A stretch of DNA of 64,000 bases from Larix kaempferi. Its lineage: Eukaryota; Streptophyta; Pinopsida; Pinales; Pinaceae. This document shows, in pieces, positions 50,134 through 61,434 of the stretch. A program made the translations under genes and the position numbers. How positions within the stretch are numbered: position 1 is the first letter of the stretch; the number at the start of each line of letters is the position of its first letter. The notes under the pieces were generated by a model that had not been told where the DNA came from, did no database searches, and saw nothing but the letters and a program-made list of their open reading frames with translations. The stretch is taken from NCBI GenBank assembly GCA_027924585.1, contig BSBM01000877.1, forward strand, positions 1,526,501 to 1,590,500, given 5' to 3'.

Positions 50134-52240
50134 CTAATAGCAAAAGACAAAATCAAAATTAGTCAAAACTAAAAAAATGAATAATTCTAACAATAATGAA
50201 TTAATCATTCAAATTCTATCATTAAATAAGCCCTAATTCTTTCAAATAGGCTATTGTGCATAAGGCTGCTAGCTACAAAATGAAAATATGCCTAATCGTC
50301 AATCTGTGACAACATCATGATACAATCAAATGACACTTAAGAACATACAGTATGAAGTGTTTACGATGTTTCTTCACTATTTGGATAACTTCTGAAAGAT
50401 AGTTGATAGTTATGTAGAGAACCCGATTTTACAAATAATTAGATGTTTTGTGAATTCAATGTTAATGTTTGATGAACATATTTCCTTCTCTTTTTCCTGA
50501 TTTTGAGCTGGAGAAGTTCAGGGATTAAATGTAACTCCGTGCTTGTTACGCAAATATGTTATGTGACCAGGGCTTGGGAAGTTCGGAATCGTTGTTTACT
50601 ACAATCACTTAACCACTGGACTCAAGATCTCAACATTGAATCTTCCCATGTCTACAAAAACTGATGGAACAAGATTCATTGAAGCTTTCTATGCATGCAA
50701 AATTGATTCAACAAGACGAATCTTTGGAGATGCTTTCCAAATATGCAAAACGGATGCAACAAGACGACTCTCTGAAGCTTTCCAAATCTGCAAAACTGAT
50801 GCAACAAGTTTGAATGAAACTTCCAAGTCTTCAAAAATGATGCAACAAGACTCAAGCTTATGTAGCCCTGTGTATATTAGCATTCAACATTAAGATTGAT
50901 GTTGTGGTTGTATTTGAATTTATAATCAAGGATGTACAAGAGTGATTCCATTGATCCTTGTGATAGCATTAGTAGTATCAGGGTGTAATAAGATGGAATT
51001 TGTAACTATGTGGATGGATGTAATAGGATGTAATGGAATTTGTAAGATGGATGTAAAAGGATGTAATGGAATTTGTACGATGGATGTATAGTTATATATA
51101 CAAACATATACTGCTATAAATACTCCGCAACTCAATGTTTATTGTTTTTCTCAAAACATCCTCTTATACCCTTTGAATGAGTTCACTAACAACCCAATAC
51201 TATGGTGACCTAGGGATATTTATTTTTAAGCTTTTTGAGCATCGAAAGAAAATTTTACATTGCTTATCATCAAACTCAACTTAACATTTCAGATCTGTAA
51301 TAATTGAGACAGACCATATATTCTTAGTTAAACGAGGAACAAAAAACATCTATGGTGAAGGTGACATAACAAATTTTCATAAGCAATATTTGTTCTTCAA
51401 TTGCTATAACCCATTGAAACTAATATGGCCGAGGAAGGGTAACAGTTGGCCTGTTTAGTTCGTCCCTCAATGGTTGGGAAACAAGGTTCCTTTTACTGCC
51501 ATAATTGATGATAAACTTTGCAATTTTGTGCTTGATCTTGTAGTTGTGGGTGAATAATGCTTCCCTATTGTTGTTTCTTGATTTTTTCCATGAGGATCAA
51601 CTACAGGTTTGAGATAGTAGGATTGTGGAGACCCTGATAATTTGTTCTCTTGCTGCTACTCAGTGAGAAGTGATTTGGACTTTTTGGCTTGCAAGATTCT
51701 ACATTCCTCAATTGAATGACACAACTTGATATTGGATTAAATCTAACTATTGGATTAATGATGATCATTGAATCGTCAACCATAAAGTACACATATAAAA
51801 TCAATCATCTAGAATCTATAACTTATAATGTTGTCATCAAATGATCAATCATAAACTACAACATCAACCTTCAAGTTTCAACATATAACATTTTCCATAA
51901 AAAAACTCTAACATATAGCATCAACCACGAATTGAAATAGAGAATTATATGTATTACCAAAGAGTTGCAAGGTGCAATCAACAATTCATACCTCTGATTC
52001 AAGTAATCAAACTTGGGACTCTTATGTACATGTTGTGCCTTTAGTTTTACTTATCTTCTTGCCTTTTTATGACTTAATATTTTGGATTAAACTAGGGTGG
52101 AAATGTCATCCATGCTCCCTTGCTTTATTTATGCTTGCTATGGCTTCCTATTCATTTTACAGTTCTAGGCTACTTGATGAATATCTTGGTGCTCACTTTG
52201 GTCAGATATACATCCTCCTAAAACTATATTATTAAAAACT
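50134..52240. other. No recognised gene apart from short tandem repeats
   Basis: Presumably intron of the ARM-like gene or intergenic DNA. It holds the repeat at 50660-50850 and a second small repeat at about 50990-51085 (aggatgtaatggaatttgta units of about 31 bp). Confidence 0.45.
50660..50850 (+). repeat. Tandem repeat of about 48 bp, in frame
   Basis: Four degenerate units with the core gctttccaaatatgcaaaac followed by ggatgcaacaagacga. The plus frame therefore reads FQICKTDATRRLSEA repeatedly. No protein is recognised; the frame is short and is treated as repeat-derived. Confidence 0.7.
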
Positions 52241-52463
52241 AAGAGGTGCAGATTGAGCAAGTGTTAGAAATGTTCTCCCTAAAATCAACTTTCTCAACCA
52301 TTTTCTGCGCAAATGGAGTAGTGGACTTATCCCAATATAGATTTTTAGTGATCACCCCATTGCCAGAAATTTGAAAAGTCAACCAAGGCATCTTTCCCCA
52401 CTCTGATGCTCTAATTATCAACAAATCATTGTTGGAGTGCTTCAGGCATATCTTATATAAAGA
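52241..52463 (-). CDS. Possible exon of an unrecognised protein
   Basis: A minus-strand open segment after a TATAAG acceptor that reads LKHSNNDLLIIRASEWGKM, PWLTFQISGNGVITKNLY and WDKSTTPFAQKMVEKVDF. It looks coding by composition. It lies upstream of the ARM-like exons and may belong to that gene. Exon end is not fixed. Confidence 0.4.
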
Positions 52464-53402
52464 AAGAACACAAAAATAAATAAAAACGCACAACAAAAGG
52501 TGGCACAATCATGCATCAAAACAAAGCTACCCATTAAAGGGAAACTATATGCTTATACCTGCGAATATTACCGGTCAATTCTTGCTAAAATTTGGTGCAG
52601 GGTAAAAGAAAGACTTGATATTTCTAAACCATGTAGACATTAAAAACTTAAATTCATACCTTTTTACCAGTACTGTTCTAGTTTGATCACCATTCTTTTT
52701 TGGCTTGTAGTGGTGTCTATGGTCCACCATCTCTGGCCCAATATAATATAAGGATGAATGTTGTCAACAAGCTAACAGACCAATTCAAAGACTGCATAAA
52801 CCAATTCAAAGACTTCATAAACCAAGCTTAAACTAAATTGTGGAGTCTGAATCAAAAGTGAAACCTTATTCTGGTATGACAAATTTCCAGCAAATTAACA
52901 CAAAAAAATGATTCCAAAGGAAAAACAAAATACAGTTTTTTAAAACTTGTCTGAGCAACGTTTTGGGCAGTACAGATACAATAATTTGATAAAATGACTG
53001 TAGGTATATTTCAAAATTTGCAACTCTTACATAATACTTGCATATAAACATTGACAAAACCTTCTTAAGAGGAGTTCATAGAAGGTAACGTTGAATTTAA
53101 AGATAGTTACACATGTAAAAATAATCTATTTTTTGTTAATAGAAACCTAACTCTCTAATCAGTAAATTCTCAAAAATGTGGTCTTATAATGATAGTAAAT
53201 GATGTTCTCATTTGCACAAATAACAAGTTGTAATTCCGTAACAAAACAAAAAGAGAGATCTAGATCACAAGATGGCATTTTTGGAGCATTTTTGACCCAT
53301 TGGAGCATTGAAAAACTGAGTGGGTCCATCCTAAAAATGAAAGAGGTAGAATGCAAGGTATAAATGATAAAGATAAATTGTTCTTCTGATATACTCTTCA
53401 AG
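52464..53402. other. No recognised gene; left flank of the LINE
   Basis: AT-rich, short frames only. Ends in the target duplication of the LINE (53403-53415). Confidence 0.5.
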
Positions 53403-53587
53403 TTCAAAATTCACCATATTTCCAAAAAAATGCCGAACGGTTGTTGAGTTTTTAAATCGGGCTCCAAGAAACAAGGCGGGAGGTTTTGAAGCTCCAAGAA
53501 ATCGAACCAGGCACAGACAGAGCACTCAAATCGAGTAGAACTAGCCGTATCAGCTGTAGGAGTGAGAGCGCAGCGTTGAGTACCGAA

Positions 53588-54897
53588 ATGGATGATGGAG
53601 GGGGACCTGAGGCCCTCCCTCCCCTGGCAGACCTTGAGGCATTCAAGAAACTGGTGAACACATGTGGAAAACGCCCTGCGACTGAACAGCAATAGAAGTT
53701 TGTAAAAAGACTCGCAAACATCCCCACAGTTGCTCTGCCATCTGAAGATCCATGCAGATCGGCTCTGAATCTTGCAAAGAGAGGCCTCATTGGGCAATTT
53801 ACAGGCCTCTGGCCTTCGCCAAAAACAATAGAAACCTCTGGTGCAGGACGGGATCAGCATCCATCTAGTGGGTAAGGGATTCTTTGTATTTGTGTTTACC
53901 AATGTAAATGACAGAAACCTAATTTTCAGGAACGGGCCCTATTTCATGGGACCCCGGGGGTTATATCTGAATAAATGGACTCCGGACTTTGATCCGACGC
54001 AAGACATGCCCTCAGCTATCCCAGTCTGGGTCCGATTGCCCCATCTACCACTCCACTGTTGGAACCCCAAATCCCTGGAAGCTATCGGTAACAAACTTGG
54101 GAAATATATTGATCGAGCGGACAGAAAGGATCAATACACCTGCGCCAAAATTTGTGTGGAGGTGGACTTGGAGATAGGTCTCCCTGAAGCCATCAAACTC
54201 ACGGTAGCGGATTGGATGTACATCCAAGAGCTAGCCTATGAGCAATTACCCTTTAAGTGCCGATATTGCCATGGATACGGGATATTGCCATGGATACGGG
54301 CATTTTGCCAGGAATTGTAAAAAAAAGGGAGAGGAGGAGGAAGAGATAGCTAAGGACAATCAATGGATACCAGCTCATAAACCAAAAGCAGCAAAACAAA
54401 CTAATAGAGCCAAAGGTAAAGGAAAGAGTTCGGGGAATGAAGCCCCAGCTTCTGGCCAGACTCAAGGGGAAGGGAGCTCCGGTCCACCAAGAATGGAAAC
54501 ATCAATAAATCCATTTGAAAATCTCAGAATAACAGAAGATGCTACAGCAATAGCAGAAGAAGAGGTAGAACGACAGCTTAATGCAATGGTGGAAGATAAA
54601 ATCCAGGTAGAAACCGTTTCTTTACAGGAAGATTCACCTACCAGAGCTCCGAGTCCACTTTCCTATGCTGAAATGGCAAGAAAGAAATCCCCAGTAACAT
54701 CAAGTTCTTCAAAAGATGAGACATTTGAGAGGACAGTAAAAAGAGTTGGGAGGAAATCACATAAAGAGACAAGGGCTGAAGAAGCTGAAAGACAAAAAAT
54801 GAAAGGTAGCCAGTCAACAATCGAAATGTCCATCAGCAGAAAAACCAGAAATAGGCCTCCCAAGGGAGGAGCAGCTCCCTCATCAACCAGCAAATAA
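53588..54897 (+). pseudogene. LINE ORF1 (DUF4283-like and CCHC knuckle), frameshifted
   Basis: The probable start is MDDGGGPEALPPLADLEAF at 53588. A TAG at 53693 and a frameshift near 53830 precede the segment LVGKGFFVFVFTNVNDRN, GLYLNKWTPDFDP and IPVWVRLPHLPLHCWNP, the DUF4283-like RNA-binding region of plant L1 ORF1. The CCHC knuckle is split by a 19-bp tandem duplication (54262-54280 and 54281-54299); the downstream frame then reads YCHGYGHFARNCKKK and continues through a charged tail to TAA at 54895-54897. That stop overlaps the ORF2 start. Confidence 0.85.
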
Positions 54898-57800
54898 TGT
54901 GATTAGTCTCTTGGAATTGCAGAGGCCTGGGGAATCCTCTCAAAGTTGAAGCAGTCAAAAATCTGATAAAATCGGAGTTTCCAGAAATCCTCTTGCTCTA
55001 AGAGACTAAATTTGAAGGGGACGCTCTCCTTCTACTCAGTAAATTGAAATGGAAAAAAAATGCAGGGAAGGCGGTTAGTGCTAGGGGCTCCTCCGGTGGC
55101 CTGGCTACCCTGTGGGATGAGGAACAATTCCATCTTGAAAGTTCTGTAGATACTCAGCATTGGATTTATACTGAACTTAGGCATAAGGTAAGTAAGATGA
55201 CATTAGCTCTTGTCAATTTATATGTACCTGTTTATTATGTAGCAAAACGAGAATGTTGGAAAACTTTGTCTGACTTTCTTGAGGCTAGCTTTCCTAAGAA
55301 TTTAATTCTCACTGGAGATTTTAACCTGGTGTTTGATTCTAAGGAAAAGTGAGGTGGAGTAGTCAATAGAGATCTGATGCTGCCTGCAGTGGAAGAATTA
55401 ATTCAGCAATGGGATTTAATAGATTTTAAACCGAAAAAAGGATTGTATACATGGACAAATAATCGAGTAGGGAATTTTCATATTTCTACTCGATTAGACA
55501 GATTTTTACTTCAGAGCTCCTTTCTTCTGGAAAACAAGATCATCTCCTCATCCATTCTGCAAAAATTGACATCGGACCATAAGCCTATTTTACTGCAATT
55601 CGAGGATGTCGAGAGACTTGGGCCCATTCCCTTCAGATTTAACCCCCTTTGTGCAGAAAGAGAAGGTTTTATGGACACGGTCAACAAAGCCTGGAATATC
55701 CCAGTAAATGGGTTGCCAAGTTATGTATGGGAACAAAAAGTGAAGGCTACTAAGGTGGCATTAAATTCTTGGATAAAAAAACCTTTTGTCTCACCCACTA
55801 CTAGTAGAAAGCAGGCTACCAACTAGCTGATCGATATGCAAGTGGCGCTAGAAACTAAAGATATCACCCCCACTGAAATTCAGAAGGAGCAAGAGGCCCA
55901 GCTGAATACCCTTCGATCCTACAGACATGAGGAAGAGCACTGGAGGCTAAAGTCTAGAAGTTTATGGCTAAAATCGGGAGACAAAAATACTCCATTCTTC
56001 CATAAACAGTTTAAAGCCCAACTCTCTCGCAATCACATGGAAGAAATCACAGCTCCTGATGAGAAAGTTCACAAAGACATGGCTCATTTAAAAAAGGCTG
56101 CATCAACTCATTTTCAGAATCTCTTTACAGAAGAAGGAAACATTTCGAAGGAGGAATTCCCCAAGTTTCTCACTCACATCCTGAAATTGATAGGGAATCA
56201 GGATAATGAAAGCCTTGTGAAGCCATTCATCGAAACTGAAATCTGCAATGTTGTCTGGGCAATGGAGCCGGACAAAGCTCCGGGGCCCGATGGCTTCTCC
56301 ATACATTTTTACAAAATTTGTTGGGACATCATCAAGATGGATTTAATCTGCATGACCAGGGGCTTCCAACAAAAAGCAAAGGTAGGTGGCAGCATCAATT
56401 CTACCTTTTTGGCTCTAATCCCTAAGGAGTCAAATCCTGGTACCTTTGACAGGTTTAGGCCAATATCCCTGTGCAACGCTTCCTATAAAATTATGTCTAA
56501 GCTCATAGCCAATCAAATAAAACCCCTGCTGGGCATCCTCATCTCTTCCAGCCAAGGTGGTTTTGTGAAAGGCAGGCACATCCTGGATAATTTGATCCTT
56601 GTGCAGGAAACCATCCATTCAAGTCACCAACGAAAGGAACAAGGAATGGTCATAAAGCTAGACATGGCCACTGCCTTCGACCGAGTAAGACATTCCTTTT
56701 TGTACCAAGTTCTTCTTTCTTTTGGATTTAGCAATGAATTTATAAGGTTGATCAAAGCATGTATAGGCAGGCCCTGGATAGCACCCTTAGTGAATGGTAG
56801 GCCAGCCTCTTATTTTCAAGGCACTCGGGGTATAAGGCAAGGATGCCCATTATCCCCATTCTTATATATTTTGATGGTAGACTCCCTTAGTCGTAAGTTG
56901 ACAGCAGAAAAGGAAGCAGGAACAGCTCCGGGGATCAGTGTGAGCAAAGATCTTGAATCCACTAACCATGTACTCTTTGCAGATGACTCACTCTTGCTGG
57001 GAGGTGCCTCAGTAAAAATAGCAAGGGTTTTCAAGGAGGTAATGCAAACTTTCTGTAGAATCTCGGGAGCTTTGGTCAATCAAAAAAAATGTGCGGTGTA
57101 TGGATGGAATGTCCCTCATTCTACCATCCAGAGGATTGCCCAATTCTTGGGCTATGCAGGTTATGAAGACTGGGACTCATTTAAGTACCTGGGCCTGCCC
57201 ATCACCCTGGGCATCACTAAAGCAGCACACTGGATGGAGGTCTTAAGCAGAATCAAAGCAAAAATAACCGCTTGGGGAGGACAATGGCTCACCACTGCTG
57301 GCAAATTAACTCTTATAAAAGCAGTCCTCTCTTCTCTGCATATTTATCAGGCTTCTTTTATGTTGGTCCCCAAGGCAATCACTGAGCAGGTAGAAAAATT
57401 AATATGATCCTTCCTATGGCAAGGTGGAAAGGAGAACAATAAGAAGTTCAATTTAGTGAGCTGGGAAATTGTTAAAAAGCCTCTTACTGAAGGAGGGCTT
57501 CAGATAAGAGACCCTGGCCTAGCCAATTTGGCTCTAGGTGGCAAGATCACGTGGAAGCTATTCTCCAATCCCAATCATCCAGCAAGTCAAGTGATTATTA
57601 AAAAATATTTGCAGGGCGTTTCAGTAAAAAGCATGGATGAAGGGAGTGCAATCAAAGGTACCACGATGTGGAAACTTTGTGACAGAAGTTGGGAATTCTT
57701 CAAACATCAACTGTACAGGATACCTGGCAATGGGAAAAAGACGTGGTTATGAGATGATCAGATAATGGGTCATCCTCCTCTCAGGAATAATGCTGAAATC

Positions 57801-58652
57801 CATGAACTTCGATGCTGGCTTACCCAATGTGGCATTCTAAAACTTGCAGATATATCCAAATGGGACCCAAATGGAAGCTGGAAAGAATGGAATTTGCCCA
57901 GGCCGCGAGATAACTTGCAATCTCAGACACGTCCTCTGTTGGAAGCATTAGTTGGTCTAGCTCGAGTTCATTGGCGTGAGAGGGACAAATGGGGATGGGG
58001 ACCCTCCGGGAATTATACAGTAGCACAAGGATTCGATGCTATCCAGAAGCAACAATCTAAGATGTCGATTAACGCTGTGTGGAAGCAGGTGTGGGATCCA
58101 TTTGGTATCCCAAAAATAAATTTCTTCTTTTGGGTCCTCATGCATGGCCGAATTCTGACAGGAGATAATTTAGCCAAACGGGGAATGCTCGGACCACACA
58201 GGTGTTCTCTGTGTCAAGCAACTCAAGAAACCATTGAGCATCTTTTTATAGACTGCCCATTCACCCAGGAAGTATGGCAACAGGCATTACAGGGACTAAA
58301 TGCTCCAACTCCTTCTCAAATCAATCCTGCCTTATTATACACCACATGGACAGAGCGTTATCAACTGGAGTTCAAAAGAAATTCGCTATGGGAAAAAATC
58401 TGGATGGCACTCCCAAAATTTCTTTGCTGGGAAGTGTGGCTTGCCAGGAACGAGAGCATCTTTCAGAACTATTTGTGCACCCCTGCCCTTATAGTTGCCA
58501 AAACCAAAGCATTGTTGTTGGAATCGGTGGAAAACCGTCCATTAAACAAAGATAATTTGCTTCTTCCGACAGAGAATAGCTGGATTGGTGATCCAGTGCT
58601 TCGGATAAGAAACAAAATTTCTGCCCGCCTAATCAGTAATCCTGAATGGTGA
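54897..58652 (+). pseudogene. LINE ORF2: endonuclease, reverse transcriptase, zinc-binding region
   Basis: The frame opens ATG TGA, then SWNCRGLGNP (endonuclease start), LLL, TAA, ETKFEG, LILTGDFNLVFD. RT: DKAPGPDGFSIHFYK, PKESNPGTFDRFRPISL, LDMATAFDRV, RGIRQGCPLSPFLY and FADDSLLL. The C-terminal zinc-binding region reads FFFWVLMHGRILTGDN, CSLCQATQETIEHLFIDC. In-frame stops lie at 54900, 54999, 55350, 55824, 57405 and 57750; several are CGA/CAA-type to TGA/TAA changes typical of methylated-C decay. All segments are in the same frame, so no large deletion has occurred. Confidence 0.9.
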
Positions 58653-59146
58653 CTCCGATATAAAGAATCTGATTTTCAGCAGTGGTGGAAGAATCAAGGG
58701 AAAACCACAATATTTTTTATGGAGCAGCGAAAGGAAATCCGGGGATTGCTGGAGCAGGCAGGGTTTTCTATGATCCGGAAGGGCACTCGACGGGCAGCTT
58801 TAGCTGGGGTTTAGGGCAAAGTACCAATAATCAGGCTGAAATATTAGGACTGCTCAAAGCTTGTCAAATAGCTCAGGGGAATGGAAATCAAGATATTCAA
58901 ATATTTGGAGATTCAGAAATCCTAATAAAAATTTTAAATAACGGCACCCATTTCAATAATGCAGCGCTCAATAAGAACTTACAAAGGGTTCGGAAGCAGT
59001 TGCAACACTTCAACTCTGCCTCCTACTTCCACATTCTCAGATATCTTAATCAAGAAGCTGGTACTAGAGCCAATGTGGGCTGTCGTCTAGCCCAAGCTCA
59101 ATTGATTCTGAATGAGGAGCCTCCTCAATGGACTCCCATACCATAA
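58653..59146 (+). pseudogene. LINE RNase H domain, frameshifted from ORF2
   Basis: The segment reads FYGAAKGNPGIAGAG, NNQAEILGLLKACQIAQ, IFGDSEILIKILN and ASYFHILRYLNQEA before TAA. This is the RVT_3-type RNase H at the end of plant L1 ORF2. It is in a different frame from ORF2, and the first catalytic Asp of FFDGAAKG is Tyr here. The catalytic Glu and second Asp remain. Confidence 0.85.
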
Positions 59147-59263
59147 GATGGCAACTTATTGAGTAATGTTTTAGTAGGATTTAGAGTGCTCTGATTGGGA
59201 AACATTGTGGATTGTATAAGATAGGTTGATTGGCGTTAGCCCAGCTGTGTTCTTCCTTTCATC

Positions 59264-59307
59264 AAAAAAAAAAAAAAAGATAACCGTTTTTGTTATAAAA
59301 AAAAAAG
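59264..59307 (+). other. A-rich 3' tail of the LINE
   Basis: A run of 16 A, a short spacer containing GTTTTTGTTAT, then 10 A, directly before the 13-bp target duplication. The bipartite form suggests reverse transcription restarted or the tail was internally extended. Confidence 0.8.
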
Positions 59308-59461
59308 GTTCAAAATTCACGAGCAAATCTTCATGTAGCTTGAATAATTCAGCTTCTATGTTCAAGGGGTCCCACTCTACTTCATGTAGATCAGCTATAT
59401 CTTTTAGCAACTTCAATTTCACCTCAGCACAAGGAGCCCAGACTGAAAGCTTTTCAATAAT
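59308..59461 (-). CDS. IST1-like protein exon, disrupted by the LINE
   Basis: After a TTGCAG acceptor the minus strand reads IIEKLSVWAPCAEVKLKLLK, DIADLHEVEWDPLN and EAELFKLHEDLLVNFE. This matches the C-terminal part of the IST1 (ESCRT-III-binding) domain in plant IST1-like proteins (pattern KLSvrAPs.e.KLKlLKEIA..hnVeWD). On the far side of the LINE the frame continues from 53415 with VNFELEEYIRRTIYL, so the LINE entered the exon or its 3' edge. No neighbouring IST1 exon was found in the window. Confidence 0.6.
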
Positions 59462-61434
59462 CTGCAAGTTGGCATACAATGACTTTATTATTTATGGTTT
59501 CATACAAGGTGGCGAGATTCTAACTTAACTAATTTCTGTAATACATAATTAAATAAGGGAATTCGATATAGTGTGAGATTATTGAAGGATGAATAGAAAT
59601 TGCCACTTTACATTTCCAAGTTTAGTACTCAACCAAAGATATAACTTTATTGAAAAGTTAAAACCAACCAATGCACCAATGAGGGCCATCGTTACAAAAG
59701 AAAATCCAAGTCTTCAACAAGACAAGATGTAGATTTCCCGATGTATTCAAGTGGGTTTTCATTACCTTTAAATAAATATTATGTGATCATTAAAAAAACT
59801 ACTTGATTTTTATCAGTTTCCATCCTTTCCATCCTTGTTGTTAATAGAGAACTCTAGCAATGTGACCATGAAGATTGTCCTATCTTGAAGGAAAACACCT
59901 TCAAAGTCCTAATTAATAATTCAAGATTTTCATTCAAGAATATATGGGCTATAATGTTGCAACTTTAGGAAGTCCCTTCCACTGATTACAATTTCTGGGA
60001 GAGATCACCCCTTCAGAGCCTCTCACACTGCCTGGAACAGTTTTCAAAAATAGTTACAAATGCATTATAAAATTCCAAGAAGCGGTTCTTCCATAATGGT
60101 CCCCAAGTTCTTTCTAAGCATGAATTAACTTTGTGGCTAGTCGATGAGAACTCCAACCCTAAACACATAGATCCCATGAAATATTACTTGTAGAAAAAGC
60201 ACACAGCATTGGAAACAACGAGGAGGAATTCAACCACAGAGGAAGAGCATAGAATGAATTTTTCATTAAAGAATTTACAACCAAGAAAGAGAATCACAAA
60301 TATTTATCATTGTGCAAAGGGATCCTTCATTCCAAAAGAGGCTTCAAACATAGGGAGAAACGAGAAAAAAAAAAAGCAAAGTGAAAATGTCAAGTGCAGC
60401 GTAAACAAGGTTGGAGCTACATATGGCACAGGGGATACTGAAGATTGGTTGGATTTATTCAAGGAATAGATTACTATTGATAAGGTTCTATTTCTAGCAA
60501 TGAAAATATTGACACTACGTAGAAACTATCTAGAACTGATATGTGAGGAGTTCCAATCCCATTTGGAGCGAATTGTGATAACTAAGTTATTTATTCATTG
60601 CTTTCACAAACACAAAGACCCATTACAAATTCTGCAAGTTCCAAGGATCATTCTGTGTTTATCAGGAGAATCAATTACAACCTTTCACAAAATTATATAG
60701 ATATTAATTGAAAAATTAAACACCAATTGTGTTACGGATCAGTTTCCCTATCCCTACTGTAGTTAACCAGGTTGGCATCCATGATACACAGAGGTTCAGT
60801 AACGAGAAAGAAAAGGATGAAGGGACCAAAATCCAATGACCAACCTGAAATATCACTGGAAATAAAAACACTGAAATATCACAAATCCAAACAAAACATT
60901 GTTGGGTTTTTGGAAACCACAAAGTAAATCCAGGAAAGCAAACGATCTTCCCAACATGGGAAAATACAAAACAAAAAATTCCAAAAGCATTAATTCCTTT
61001 CCCTTCAACCCTTAGTCACACCTATTAATTTGGCATACATTTATAAAGTGAAAAAAATTCACCTTTATATTCCTTGCATTTGACTTTCACTAAACCATGC
61101 AGACACATTTGGTTAACATGAAAATACAACAGAATACACTTAAAAAGATGGGACTAATGCTCAAACCACAAATTCATCATATAAAATATTTTGCCTTGGA
61201 AGGTATTTCTTCATGCATGATGTACAATCAATCCCACTGAGTTTTCACATGGATGAAAACAAGAAAGAAAGCAGGAAATAAATTATAAGTGTTCACTAGT
61301 GACCAAATACTAGTCAATAGGACTTCATTATACATCACGCATTAAAGTCCGCAAGAGCTAGTGACCAAAGACTTGTCAATGAGACTTAATGTACATAGAG
61401 AATTAGAGTCCACTTGTGAACAAAAAGAGGTCAA
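59462..61434. other. No recognised gene
   Basis: No domain-bearing frame. An 86-codon plus frame at 60209-60469 is lysine-rich and unrecognised. It probably includes intron upstream of the IST1-like exon. Just before 61435 the sequence acaaaaagaggtcaa resembles a short polypurine tract. Confidence 0.45.

Larger units (their letters stand above)
53416..59307 (+). mobile_element. Full-length L1-type LINE
   Basis: The 13-bp sequence GTTCAAAATTCAC occurs at 53403-53415 and 59308-59320 and brackets a 5.9-kb element. It has a 5' UTR, ORF1 with a DUF4283-like region and CCHC knuckle, ORF2 with endonuclease, RT, zinc-binding region and RNase H, and a bipartite A-rich tail (16 A, a short spacer containing GTTTTTGTTAT, then 10 A). 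ORF1 and ORF2 carry frameshifts and several stops, so it is no longer autonomous. The insertion lies in or beside an IST1-like exon on the opposite strand. Confidence 0.93.

Noticed and set aside
53452-53902. 163- and 112-codon minus-strand frames at the LINE start
   Set aside because: They run antisense to the LINE 5' UTR and ORF1 start and have no recognised domain.
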